A stretch of 64,000 bases of DNA from Bacillota bacterium (lineage in GTDB: Bacteria > Bacillota > Halanaerobiia > B1SED10-174), in assembly GCA_007122335.1 (NCBI GenBank), contig SKTZ01000021.1, positions 1 through 64,000 of the forward strand, in the 5' to 3' direction. Shown piece after piece: positions 54,519-64,000 of the stretch (positions are counted from its first letter, which is position 1; every line of letters begins with the position of its first letter). Below the pieces are notes generated by a model. That model did not search any database. It was not told the origin of the DNA and was given only the letters and a program-made list of their open reading frames with translations. Both the position numbers and the translations under genes were made by a program.

Positions 54519-55781
54519 GTGCGCGACAGAGGATGGACAATATTTGTTACTACAATTTATTTAATCGCAGCGGGTTTTTTTATTTATTTTTTTGGAACAG
54601 ATCAAACTTATCTTGACCCAACAGAGTTGGGTTTGGTTATTTTGCTTACTTCACTTTTACTTCTTCTTTCCTTTGGAACCACCGTGGGAAGCGGTTCTGG
54701 CACCCACAGTTCAATAACCCTGCCAATAATTATACCCGCCCTGTACCTTTTGGGACCGTTTTGGGGTGGGTTTGTTTCTGCAATAGGGACAATCCAACCC
54801 AATCAAATTAAAAAAGGTTTTCCGGTATATATTTTTATCCTTAACCGAGCTATGATTTTTATTTCGGTTATTATAAGTTCATTCTGGTTAAGGTTTTTGG
54901 TCAATGGTGGATTTGAGTGGATTAATATTTGGATTGTTGCTGCAATTGGGTTTTCCTATAACTTGGTTAATAATATAATGCTTTGGGCTGGTCTTTGGGC
55001 CGACAGAAAACTTTCTTCAGGAAATAACTTTATTTTATTTGCCCTGGAAAGGACAAGAACTGTTTTTATTTCCACCCTTGTCGCAGTAATCTTTATCATT
55101 GTTTACCAGTCCCATGCTCTTCCGGGGATTTTAATTTTGTTTGCCCTGGTTTTTCTTTTTCGGGATGTTTTGCAGGCCAGATTTAAGCATATTAACAGTT
55201 TTTTTCAGGTTATCGAAAGCTTTGCCCGGGTAATTGATACCAAGGACCCTTATACCCGAGGGCATTCCGAGCGCGTGGCTCAATATGTTGAGGATATTGG
55301 AAGGAGAGCAGGGCTTTCCCCTATTCGTATCCCCCGGATAGTTCAGGCTGCAAAACTTCATGATGTAGGTAAATTGGGAATTCCAGAAGCCATTCTCCTG
55401 AAACCGGGCAGGCTGACTGCGCAGGAATATGACCAGATAAAATCCCACCCGGTAAGAGGTGAAAAGCTTTTAGAAGATATTGAAATGCTTGATGATTTAA
55501 TGGCCATAATCCGGCACCACCATGAACGTTACGATGGGAAAGGCTATCCGGATGGTCGCAAAGGTGAAGATATTCCTTTTGAAGCCCGAATTCTTTCCCT
55601 GGCCGATGCTTTTGACTGTATGACGACTGACAGGATTTATCGCAAGGCGATGAATAAAGAAGAAGTTTTGGAAGAACTGGAGAGGTGTTCAGGTACTCAG
55701 TTTGATCCCCACCTGACGAGAATATTAATTGATATGTTGCAGAATGATTTTTATGATGAAAACTTTGGCTGGCAAAAATAA
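54519..55781 (+). CDS. Multi-TM HD-GYP domain phosphodiesterase-like protein
   Basis: Polytopic N-terminus; HD-GYP: RGHSERVAQYVEDIGRRAGL, LHDVGKLGIPEAIL, HHERYDGKGYPDGRKGEDIPFEARILSLADAFDCMTTDRIYRKAM. GTG start. Confidence 0.93.
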   Translation: MRDRGWTIFVTTIYLIAAGFFIYFFGTDQTYLDPTELGLVILLTSLLLLLSFGTTVGSGSGTHSSITLPIIIPALYLLGPFWGGFVSAIGTIQPNQIKKGFPVYIFILNRAMIFISVIISSFWLRFLVNGGFEWINIWIVAAIGFSYNLVNNIMLWAGLWADRKLSSGNNFILFALERTRTVFISTLVAVIFIIVYQSHALPGILILFALVFLFRDVLQARFKHINSFFQVIESFARVIDTKDPYTRGHSERVAQYVEDIGRRAGLSPIRIPRIVQAAKLHDVGKLGIPEAILLKPGRLTAQEYDQIKSHPVRGEKLLEDIEMLDDLMAIIRHHHERYDGKGYPDGRKGEDIPFEARILSLADAFDCMTTDRIYRKAMNKEEVLEELERCSGTQFDPHLTRILIDMLQNDFYDENFGWQK

Positions 55782-55785
55782 TGAG

Positions 55786-55808
55786 CCCCACTTCAAGGTG
55801 GGGTTTTC
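55786..55808 (+). terminator. Rho-independent terminator
   Basis: CCCCAC-ttcaag-GTGGGG-TTTT. Confidence 0.7.
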
Positions 55809-55838
55809 TGCATTTTACAGGAAAAAGGAGGAATTTTT

Positions 55839-58700
55839 TTGTCCCTCAAGATAATTGGTTACCGGGATATTCCCGAGTTAATAAAGAAAATTGCCCTTTC
55901 TCCAAGGATGCTTTTGATCCTCCCCACGCAAAAGAAAGCCCATTTTATAAAAAATGAACTTTTAAGGTATTGGGAAAGTCCAGGGGTGTTTTCCCTCCCC
56001 GAGCTATTGTTTGAACAGTACAAAAGTAGGGGAGGGATAAAAAAAAGAATAACCCCGGCCCAAGAGATTTTAATTATGGAAAGGATAATTGAAGAAACCT
56101 GGGATGATTTGCATTTTTTTTCTCAGTCAGAACAATTTCCCGGACTTGCTGTTAAAATTAAAAGCTTATTTAATACTCTGGTCCAGGAGAAAAAGACCAT
56201 TAACGAGGTTAATGAATTTGCTGCCCAAAAAGAAGATCTGCTGATCCTGCGGGAAAAATATCTTTCCTTTTTAAGGGAAAAGGAATTAATAGATGCGGAT
56301 TGTCTTCTGGAAATGGGAGGAGAATTGGTAAAGGATTTAAATAAGGATTGGGAAAGCTTGGGTTTGGATACACTGCATTATATGATGCCAGTTGATTGGG
56401 AGATAATTGGGGAATTGGAAATTGGTTTTGCAAGAAAATTTATTTTTACCGATTTACTCGAAAAACTGCCATCGGGAAAAACTTTCCTTGCCTGTTTAAA
56501 GGAATTTCATCAGGACAATTTTAAACTTACTTCTGGTAAAAAACAAGATTGCGGCTCTGTTGGGATCTTTTTTAACCCGGAAGAAGAAACGAAACATGTA
56601 GCCCGGGATCTTCGCCGGAAAGTTGAAAGTGGGGTTCCCCCTGCAAATTTATTTGTTGTTCCTGCAGCGCTGGAAGAATACCAGGCTCTGATCATGGAGA
56701 TATTTCCTCAATATGATATACCTTTTGATATATCAAGGGGACTACCGCTGGAGGGGAGCCCCCCGGCAATTCTTCTGAAAACCATCCTCGAGCTTGTAGA
56801 AAACCCCTTCAGCAGGCAGCTCCTCTATAGATTTTTTTCCAGTTCTCTTGTTGAACTGAGGGGATTGGATATTGAAGTAATTGATGATTTTGCCCGGCGC
56901 TTCAATTACAATGACCTGGAACCCCTGTTTAAAGGAGAGGTCGATCTGGGGGCAATCCTCGCCAAAAAAGATGCGACTTCAATTGGAAATCAGCTTAAAA
57001 TTTTAGGAAGATTTATAGAAAATTTTTTAATCCCAATTCAGCAAAACCGGGATTATAGAAATATTTTCTCCCTGCTGCGGGAAATTTTCCTGAAGATTTC
57101 TTTTTTGGAGAATGTAATTGATCCTGGGGTGAGCGAGGGAAATTTTAACCCCCAGGAAATTACTATTGCCATCCGTAAAATATATGAGGTTTTAGATGAT
57201 GCGGAACAGCTATTTGCAGGAGGGGTTGTATTTGCAGATAATTTACAGGAAAGAATTAAACATGTTCTGGGAAGATTAATTGCGGAAAAAGAGTACTATA
57301 TTCCCTCCCGGGCAGGAGGGGTTCAGGTAACGGGAATATTAAATATGCGGGGTTGGCCAGCAGAAAAGGTCTATTTTATGGGGGTGACTGCAGATAATTT
57401 TCCCGGGATCCCGGAAAACAATTTCCTTTTGCCGGGCAAGGATTCCGGCCAGGTTTTAAGAGAAGCGAGATTATTTTTCTATCAAATTGTTTCTGCGTGT
57501 GGAGAAGTTGATATTTCCTTTCCAGCCTATTTTAAAGGGAAAGAAACCCGCCCCTCAACATTGCTTAAAGATTTTGAAGTAGAAAATTTTTCTGGAATAC
57601 AGCCTGGTGGTGATTTCGCCGGGTTAAATGATATGCTCGGTTTCCTGGCCCAATACCAGGACCGGGAAACCTGGCAGAAATTTGCCAGCCCCGGGGATAT
57701 TAAAGATATAATTATGGACTGGGCAAGAGAAAACAATTTAGCCAGTAAATTTAATGGTTTCCTGGGTCCTGGAATTGGCTTGACTCCGGATCCTGTAGCA
57801 GTAACAGCACTTGAAGATTACTGGCGCTGTCCCTTTTATTATTTTCTAAACTGGGTTCTTGAGCTTAGAAAAACGGAGGAAGTGGAAGAAGAAGAGGAAT
57901 TGGCTCTCTTCGGTCTGCAGATCCATCGGGTCTTGGAACTTTTTGGCAAAAATAATGGTTTCGAGCTCTTAAAACAAGATTTAAAGGCTGCTTCTGACAA
58001 AATGAGGGAAATTGCCCTGGAGGTATTGGAGGAAGAAAATATAGATCTGGATAGGAACATGTTTGTTGGAGCCCAATACAAGAACTGGTTGAGAGGACTT
58101 GGGGATGGGAAACTCCCGGAAGGGGTTTTAAGCCGGTTTTTGAGGGAAGAGCAAACTCGATTGGAAAAATTTTCTCCCCGGGATTTTGAGACGGACCTGG
58201 GAAAGAATAATTACTTTCCAAAATTAGGCCCCTTTAGGCTGAAAGGTAGAGTAGACAGGCTGGACGGTTTCGCAGAACAGGATATAATGATTTATGATTA
58301 CAAAACAGGCCGGGTTCCCCCGGGGAAAGAGATCCGGGAGTGGAGAAATTTGCAGTTACCTCTTTATGTGCTTGCCCTGAAAAATCGCCCTGACCTTGAA
58401 GGCAGGGAAATCCTGGGAGGATATTATCAACTGCGGCACCGCGAGCCCCCAGCTTTGAAGCCCTTAATTGGAGATAATTTGGGAAAAAATTTCAATAAAC
58501 GAAGTATTATTGAACTTGAAGAACTGGGTGGCCGGGAAAAATACGAAGAAATTCTTGGAAAAATTAAAGAAGGAATTGACCGGGGAAATTTCCAGCCTAC
58601 TACCTGGGACCGGGAAGATGCGAAGTGTGATTATTGTTCTTTCCGGACAGTTTGTAGAAAAAATAATTATTACCGGGATGGGGGGAATAGCCGTGACTGA
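55839..58700 (+). CDS. AddB-like helicase-nuclease subunit, PD-(D/E)XK nuclease with Cys cluster
   Basis: C-terminal nuclease GRVDRLDGFAEQDIMIYDYKTG; Cys pattern YWRCPFYYF ... CDYCSFRTVC; no canonical Walker A; adjacent to the UvrD-type partner. Confidence 0.82.
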   Translation: MSLKIIGYRDIPELIKKIALSPRMLLILPTQKKAHFIKNELLRYWESPGVFSLPELLFEQYKSRGGIKKRITPAQEILIMERIIEETWDDLHFFSQSEQFPGLAVKIKSLFNTLVQEKKTINEVNEFAAQKEDLLILREKYLSFLREKELIDADCLLEMGGELVKDLNKDWESLGLDTLHYMMPVDWEIIGELEIGFARKFIFTDLLEKLPSGKTFLACLKEFHQDNFKLTSGKKQDCGSVGIFFNPEEETKHVARDLRRKVESGVPPANLFVVPAALEEYQALIMEIFPQYDIPFDISRGLPLEGSPPAILLKTILELVENPFSRQLLYRFFSSSLVELRGLDIEVIDDFARRFNYNDLEPLFKGEVDLGAILAKKDATSIGNQLKILGRFIENFLIPIQQNRDYRNIFSLLREIFLKISFLENVIDPGVSEGNFNPQEITIAIRKIYEVLDDAEQLFAGGVVFADNLQERIKHVLGRLIAEKEYYIPSRAGGVQVTGILNMRGWPAEKVYFMGVTADNFPGIPENNFLLPGKDSGQVLREARLFFYQIVSACGEVDISFPAYFKGKETRPSTLLKDFEVENFSGIQPGGDFAGLNDMLGFLAQYQDRETWQKFASPGDIKDIIMDWARENNLASKFNGFLGPGIGLTPDPVAVTALEDYWRCPFYYFLNWVLELRKTEEVEEEEELALFGLQIHRVLELFGKNNGFELLKQDLKAASDKMREIALEVLEEENIDLDRNMFVGAQYKNWLRGLGDGKLPEGVLSRFLREEQTRLEKFSPRDFETDLGKNNYFPKLGPFRLKGRVDRLDGFAEQDIMIYDYKTGRVPPGKEIREWRNLQLPLYVLALKNRPDLEGREILGGYYQLRHREPPALKPLIGDNLGKNFNKRSIIELEELGGREKYEEILGKIKEGIDRGNFQPTTWDREDAKCDYCSFRTVCRKNNYYRDGGNSRD

Positions 58701-61700
58701 AAAACTGGAATTAACAGGGGAGCAGAAAAACGCCCTCAACCTGGATAAAAATTTACTGGTTCTGGCTGGGGCGGGTTCCGGGAAAACCCGCGTTTTGACC
58801 GAGCGTTATCTAAAAATTGTGGAGCATTCAATTGCAAGGGGAAGACCGGTTAAACCGGGAAATATTTTGGTTGTAACCTTCACCGAAAAAGCAGCGGGTG
58901 AAATGAGAGAAAGGATCCAGAAAAGAGTAGAAAACCAGAGAGGAGAGGACTGGGAAAATTTTTCCGATCACTTTCTGGATAATCAAATCTCGACTTTCCA
59001 CTCCTTTTGTGCAAGACTCCTTAAGACTTTTCCCCTAGAAAGCGGGGTTGATCCTGAATTCAGAGTAATTGAAGGTTTTGATCAACAGCAGCTTCTAATG
59101 GAGACTGTGGAAAAAGAAATTAATCAGCTTTCCCGGGTACAGGACCGGGGACTGGAGAAATTACTTTCCCTTTGGAACAGGCGTCAGCTGGAAAAAAACT
59201 TAATTGAACTGGTGGATAAACGATATGAAATTAAAAATATCCTGGAGGAATATGAGAATTCTAACCCGGATGAATTGCTGGACCGCTGGTTTGGGAAAAA
59301 AGAATTTCCCTATTTATCCTACAAGGAAATAATTGAGTTATTACAACCTTTAATTGGGTACTCTGAGCTTAACGTTCAGGAAAGCGATAAGGGAATCAGT
59401 TTTATCCGAGATCTTGCCGATTTTTATTTCTATCTTCAGAACAAAGGGCTACCCCCTGATATCTGGGAAGAAGCCATTGATTTTCATGAGCTGGTTAAAA
59501 AATTTATTTCTTCTGGGGATTACCTGACAATGAAAAGCCACCATCAGGTAGGTATAAAAGGTAATTGGAAAGGGCTGGAAAAGGAACACCAAGAAATGAA
59601 AAAGTTGCTCCTGGAAATAAGGGAGAATCTGGAAAGGATTTTGCCTCCTGAAGATATTAACCTTTTGCCTACCCGTTTTGATCGGGAAGCTGCCCGTCTT
59701 TTTCCCCATTTAGCACAAATTGTCAGGGGCTGTATAGATCGGTTTCAGAAAGCCAAAAAACAACAAAATTTTTTGGATTTTAATGATCTGGAGGGCTTTA
59801 CTCACTCCTTAATTGTCAATAATAAAACCGTTAGCCAGAAGCTGGGGGACCGTTTCCGGTATATTATGGTTGATGAATTTCAGGACACAAACTCCAGGCA
59901 ATGGGAAATTATTGAGAGAATCTGGCGGGGCGGAAAGAAAAGCAACCTCTTTTTGGTGGGAGATATTAAACAGGCTATTTATTCCTTCCGGGGCGGAGAT
60001 GTTACTATTTTCCACAGAGGAAAAAGAGAAATTTTAAATTCTGGGGAAGAGATTATTTTTAACAAGAATTTCCGTTCCTGTGGGAGCTTGATTAAATTTT
60101 TCAATTCTTTTTTTAAAGAACTTTTTAAGGGTGCCAGCGCTGAATATGAAGCGCCTTTTCAAGAATTGGAACCCGGAGAGGAAAAAAAAGATTTTCCGGG
60201 GGAAGTAATGGCTTTAGTTATTAATGAAAAGGGAGATAGATTGAGTCGGATTTCCGCTGAAGCCCGCACGGTTGCTGAGAAAGTGTCTGATCTCCTCCCG
60301 CTTCTGGAAGAGGATCAGAAAAAACCACGCCTGGCAATTCTTCTGCGGAGTTTAACCCATGTCCACCACTATGAAAAGGCTCTTCGCAAGAAAAAAACAG
60401 GCTTTACTACCGTTCGAGGGAAAGGTTTTTTCAACCAGCAGGAAATTTTCGATTTATGCAATTTGCTTTTTTTCTTGGCTAATCCCCGGAAAGATATTGA
60501 ATTGGTTGGTCTTTTACGTTCACCGTTGATCGGGGTCAGCGATCCCGAAATTTTCGAGTTAGCCCAAATTGAAGGTAATTCGTTTTGGGAAAAAATCCAG
60601 AAAGCAGAGGATAAATTATGGATTAATATAAAAAAAGACCTTTCCCGGTGGTTTTTTCTCAAAGATCGCCTGCCCCTTGGGGAATTTCTGCAGGCAATTA
60701 TTATGGATTCCAGGCTTTTTCTTAACCTGAGCCTGGGAGAAAGAAGCCAGCAAAAAATAAGAAATGTGGAAAAATTCCTGGAAATCGCCCGCAGGTTTTC
60801 CCGGGGAGGAAGATCATTGGGAGAATTCAACCATTTCCTGGAACAGCAACTGAAAACCCCCACCGAAGAAGGGGAAGCAGTTACAGATGTTGATACTGAC
60901 GTTGTTATTATGAGTATTCACCAGGCCAAAGGGTTACAGTTTCCTGCTGTAATCCTGGCTGACCTAGCAGGGCAATTTAACTGGGGGCATGGAGACCCAA
61001 TTCGCAAGGGTAAAATTGGTGAAAAAGAAGAGCTGGGGTTTGGAGTGATTGATCCCGAAACCGGTTTACGTGGAACCCCAGCTGTTCGGAAGAGAATAGG
61101 AGAGAGGTTGAAGGTCGAACAGCTTGCTGAAGAAAAAAGGCTGTTTTATGTTGCGGTAACCAGGGCGGAAAGATACCTTTTGCTGGTTGGTTCAAGGGAA
61201 AATAATCGGGAAATTGATGATTTTTCTCAGGCCAAAAGTTTTTTAGATTGGCTGGAAGTTGCCTATGGAGGACCGGGTTTTCCTCTGGCCCGGGAGGAAG
61301 GGGTTTTAAAAGTAGAGGAGGTTGAAGAAACAGAAAAAGATCTTTCCCCCCTGCCCGGGGTGGAGAAAAACCCTGTTTCCTTTCTGGAGGGGATTTCTGA
61401 AGAAGAGCTTGTTGGTTGGAAACCAAAACCATTACCCGGGCATTTGGAGATTGAACTCAGCCCCACAGATCTTAGTTTATACCTGACCTGTCCTTTGCGC
61501 TACTATTACCGCCAGGAGCTGCTGGTGGATGAGAGGATGCTACTTCCCCGCAAAGATTTTGGCAGTGGGGAGAAAAAAAGAGTTGAACCCGTAAAAGTGG
61601 GCAAGATTTTGCACGGTCTTATGGAACAAAAAACCTACCAAGCCACAGGACAAATTTGGGAAGATCAGCTGAAAAACCTGGAAATTTCCCAGGAGTTGCA

Positions 61701-62199
61701 GAAAGATTATCAGAAAGAATTAAGAAAGCATTTGGATAATTTGCAGGCTTCGGGCTGGCTTGATAGAATAAATAGAGCGGAGGAAGATATCAGAGAGAAA
61801 AAATTCCGGGTTAAATGGAAGAAAAAGGATAACCTTGTAATTAATCTTAAAGGCATTGTTGACCGTTTAATCAGGGAAAAAGATGGGTGGAAATTAATCG
61901 ATTTTAAAACAACCCATATCGGGGATAAGGATATTGAAGAAATCACCTGCAAAAATAATTACCACATCCAATTGGCCTGCTATATTGAAGCCCTGGGCTG
62001 TCTACAACCGGGAGTGGAAATTGAACAGGCCTGGCTCATATACACCTCGGCAGGGCAGGCAATGGAAATCAAGACTTCCGAAGCCACAAAAAAAATAATT
62101 GAAGATGTTGCGAGGCAGATCGCCGCAAGGAATTTTCCGTTGAGAACCGCTGAACACTGTAATTATTGTGAATTTTACTCGATTTGCCCCGCGTATTAA
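58693..62199 (+). CDS. AddA-like UvrD-type helicase with C-terminal PD-(D/E)XK nuclease and Cys cluster
   Basis: Walker A LVLAGAGSGKTRVLTERYL; VDEFQDTNSRQWEII; VMSIHQAKGLQFPAVILADL; YVAVTRAERYLLLVGS; nuclease LKGIVDRLIREKDGWKLIDFKTTH; CPLRYYYRQ...CNYCEFYSIC. GTG 58693 with ggggg SD is preferred over 58468. Confidence 0.9.
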   Translation: MTEKLELTGEQKNALNLDKNLLVLAGAGSGKTRVLTERYLKIVEHSIARGRPVKPGNILVVTFTEKAAGEMRERIQKRVENQRGEDWENFSDHFLDNQISTFHSFCARLLKTFPLESGVDPEFRVIEGFDQQQLLMETVEKEINQLSRVQDRGLEKLLSLWNRRQLEKNLIELVDKRYEIKNILEEYENSNPDELLDRWFGKKEFPYLSYKEIIELLQPLIGYSELNVQESDKGISFIRDLADFYFYLQNKGLPPDIWEEAIDFHELVKKFISSGDYLTMKSHHQVGIKGNWKGLEKEHQEMKKLLLEIRENLERILPPEDINLLPTRFDREAARLFPHLAQIVRGCIDRFQKAKKQQNFLDFNDLEGFTHSLIVNNKTVSQKLGDRFRYIMVDEFQDTNSRQWEIIERIWRGGKKSNLFLVGDIKQAIYSFRGGDVTIFHRGKREILNSGEEIIFNKNFRSCGSLIKFFNSFFKELFKGASAEYEAPFQELEPGEEKKDFPGEVMALVINEKGDRLSRISAEARTVAEKVSDLLPLLEEDQKKPRLAILLRSLTHVHHYEKALRKKKTGFTTVRGKGFFNQQEIFDLCNLLFFLANPRKDIELVGLLRSPLIGVSDPEIFELAQIEGNSFWEKIQKAEDKLWINIKKDLSRWFFLKDRLPLGEFLQAIIMDSRLFLNLSLGERSQQKIRNVEKFLEIARRFSRGGRSLGEFNHFLEQQLKTPTEEGEAVTDVDTDVVIMSIHQAKGLQFPAVILADLAGQFNWGHGDPIRKGKIGEKEELGFGVIDPETGLRGTPAVRKRIGERLKVEQLAEEKRLFYVAVTRAERYLLLVGSRENNREIDDFSQAKSFLDWLEVAYGGPGFPLAREEGVLKVEEVEETEKDLSPLPGVEKNPVSFLEGISEEELVGWKPKPLPGHLEIELSPTDLSLYLTCPLRYYYRQELLVDERMLLPRKDFGSGEKKRVEPVKVGKILHGLMEQKTYQATGQIWEDQLKNLEISQELQKDYQKELRKHLDNLQASGWLDRINRAEEDIREKKFRVKWKKKDNLVINLKGIVDRLIREKDGWKLIDFKTTHIGDKDIEEITCKNNYHIQLACYIEALGCLQPGVEIEQAWLIYTSAGQAMEIKTSEATKKIIEDVARQIAARNFPLRTAEHCNYCEFYSICPAY

Positions 62200-62217
62200 A
62201 ACTGGGAGGCAACAATT

Positions 62218-63444
62218 ATGGAACTAAAAAGGATCCCCTGGGCTGAAATAACGCCCCCCTTTGCTATTAATCTTGTAATGGGTTTTTCTCTTGGAGGTTT
62301 TGCTGCTCTTTTACCAATGGTCAGGGAGGATTTCCAACTCTCCCGGACCCAGGTGGGCTTTTATACAACCTTTTTGTTTTTAGCTTCTTTTGCTTCGGCG
62401 CTTTTTGCAGGCTACCTGATTGATCGACTGGGAATAAGGAAGGGTTTAGCTCTCGGAGGACTGGTAATGGGGAGTTTTATTGCCCTGTACGGTGTGGTTC
62501 CCAACTACAGTTTTCTGCTGGCTTTTGCCTTCGGAGCTGGTCTCGGGCAGAGTCTTTTAACCCCTGCGGGAAATAAAGCCATAATTGCCTTAACCTCTGG
62601 TAAGTCCAGCAATACAGTTATGGGTTTATTCCGTTCCGGGGTGGGAATCGGTTCCTTAACCGGGGCTTCGGTCTTGCCGGCGGTTGCCATCCACCTTGGA
62701 TGGAGAATTGCCGTAATTGGTGCCGGGCTGGTCTGTCTGGGATTAGCAGTTAGTATTTTTAAAAACAAGGGCCTGGCTCAAAGAGACCAGGCTTATAAAA
62801 ATGATGGAGAAAAAGGTGGTCCTTTCAAAAAAGAAGTCCATGATTTACTGGTAATTCCCGATTTTCGTTTTCTCCTGCTCACGGGATTTGCTTTTGCTTC
62901 CGTTTTGGGCACCCTTATTGGTTATTTGCCCCTCTGGTTACACGAGGAAGGAGGGTTATCCCTTTATCACGCAGGTTTAGGACTGGGACTGGCCCAGGCC
63001 GGAGGTGTTTTCGGACGCCCCTTCTGGGGTCTTTTATCTGACCGGTTCCGGTTTTTCCGGCAGGACCTGGTAATGACAATTCAGAGTATTATTGTCATTA
63101 CTATTCTTTTGGTTTTTGCTTTTGCAGGAACAACTCTTGCCCGGGGAGCTTTATTAACACTGGCCTTTTTTGTAGGTTTTTCTGGTATGGGCTTTGCGGG
63201 GGTTTATTTCGGATTTCTGGGAAGCCTTGCGGGAGCAATTAAAACAGGTGTGGCCACTGGACTGGCTCTGTCCTTTGTTCGTCTGGCAGTAGTTGCATTG
63301 CCTCCAATTTTTGGCTTAATTGCCGATCAAACTGGCCACTACACTTATTCCTGGATTTTAATTTCGGTATTTCCAATTCTTTCTGTCCTATATTTTTTCT
63401 TCCTCCGGGGGAAAAATCCCCAGCCTCAGGATTACCGAGGTTAA
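62218..63444 (+). CDS. MFS transporter
   Basis: 12-TM; GYLIDRLGIRKGLALGGLVMG; RSGVGIGSLTGASVLPAVAIHLGWRIAVIG; GRPFWGLLSDRFR. Confidence 0.92.
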   Translation: MELKRIPWAEITPPFAINLVMGFSLGGFAALLPMVREDFQLSRTQVGFYTTFLFLASFASALFAGYLIDRLGIRKGLALGGLVMGSFIALYGVVPNYSFLLAFAFGAGLGQSLLTPAGNKAIIALTSGKSSNTVMGLFRSGVGIGSLTGASVLPAVAIHLGWRIAVIGAGLVCLGLAVSIFKNKGLAQRDQAYKNDGEKGGPFKKEVHDLLVIPDFRFLLLTGFAFASVLGTLIGYLPLWLHEEGGLSLYHAGLGLGLAQAGGVFGRPFWGLLSDRFRFFRQDLVMTIQSIIVITILLVFAFAGTTLARGALLTLAFFVGFSGMGFAGVYFGFLGSLAGAIKTGVATGLALSFVRLAVVALPPIFGLIADQTGHYTYSWILISVFPILSVLYFFFLRGKNPQPQDYRG

Positions 63445-63811
63445 GGGGAGACTAAATTTTTGGAGACAGGTTTGCTTTAGTCCTGATTTTGGGATAAATA
63501 ATTAGCAGGAGAGATTGTCTTTTATTAAAAAGTTATCTGAATGGATTGCCCTGCTCCAGAAAAGAGTCCTTAATATCCATTGAGTTTTTGGTTGCTCCAA
63601 AAATTTTGATTTGCTGGATAAAGTAGGGGAGTAAAAGTGAGTTTTTCGGTTAAATTTGCTAATTAACGGGCGTCTATTTTCTTAGAAAGAAAAATTTAGA
63701 ATTTATAGGACTTTTTTGGGAAGTCAGAAAAAAAGAATAGCGGGGATAATATAAAAGGAGTATAATAGTGAAGAATGGGTTCAATATTTTTGTTTTAGAG
63801 GAGTGATTTGT

Positions 63812-64000
63812 TTGCTTTGGAAAAAATTATTGCACGGCGCTCTAATCATTATGGCAGTACTTATGGTTGTGGGCGTTTATACTGTTGTTACAGAAACTCC
63901 CCTTTTACAGGCAGGCCCTGGAGAAGGAGAGTCTTCAGTAGGACATGTTGATATCCGCAGGATTTTTGAAGCTCATCCCGATACCATGTCTGCTGAAATG
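63812..64000 (+). CDS. OmpH/Skp-like periplasmic chaperone, 3' partial
   Basis: Signal peptide (LLHGALIIMAVLMVVGVYTVVTETP) then SSVGHVDIRRIFEAHPDTMSAEM, an OmpH-like start; SD gaggag; runs off the window. Confidence 0.62.
   Translation, partial: MLWKKLLHGALIIMAVLMVVGVYTVVTETPLLQAGPGEGESSVGHVDIRRIFEAHPDTMSAEM

Noticed and set aside
1-64000. CRISPR arrays, tRNAs, transposons, phage genes or defence islands
   Set aside because: No regularly spaced repeats, tRNA cloverleafs, transposase/integrase motifs or defence-gene clusters were seen on reading; AddAB-like genes are treated as recombination/repair.

Overview
The window is a gene-dense, largely housekeeping stretch of a bacterial chromosome. 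It looks like a Firmicute of a diderm, Halanaerobiia-like lineage. That assignment is inferred from gene order plus a secretin gene and an OmpH/Skp-like gene; I ran no search. No rRNA, tRNA, CRISPR array, transposase or phage gene was seen. Main blocks: mutS2 (5' partial); class A PBP (-); tyrS; T-box leader + alaS; ireB-ruvX-DUF1292-mltG; YqeG phosphatase; SleB-like hydrolase; fur; Crp/Fnr regulator; two small Gate-domain proteins; EamA; DUF1576 + lone GHKL ATPase; rtcB (-); isolated type IV prepilin; PAS histidine kinase + atypical response regulator; S9 peptidase; threonine aldolase; a PilB/C-pseudopilins-PilMNOP-secretin operon; Xaa-Pro peptidase + efp; asp23-amaP-nusB; AbrB-family membrane protein (-); CaCA exchanger; lipase-like protein; tex; 2-oxoacid:ferredoxin oxidoreductase; acylphosphatase; CFI-box-like protein; amidohydrolase; asnS; HD-GYP protein; AddB/AddA-like helicase-nuclease; MFS transporter; OmpH-like (3' partial). 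The best candidates for undescribed biology are in the gaps. (1) 54279-54519 is a leader with a 14-bp perfect inverted repeat (15 bp with one wobble) enclosing a 33-codon ORF, with hairpins over both Shine-Dalgarno (SD) sequences, upstream of an HD-GYP gene. (2) 23337-23620 is a compact gene unit with a near-consensus promoter, an SD-sequestering hairpin, a 35-aa Lys-rich ORF and a UUCG terminator. (3) Two candidate structured RNAs lie near 10090 and 48555. (4) The AddA-like subunit carries its own Cys cluster.
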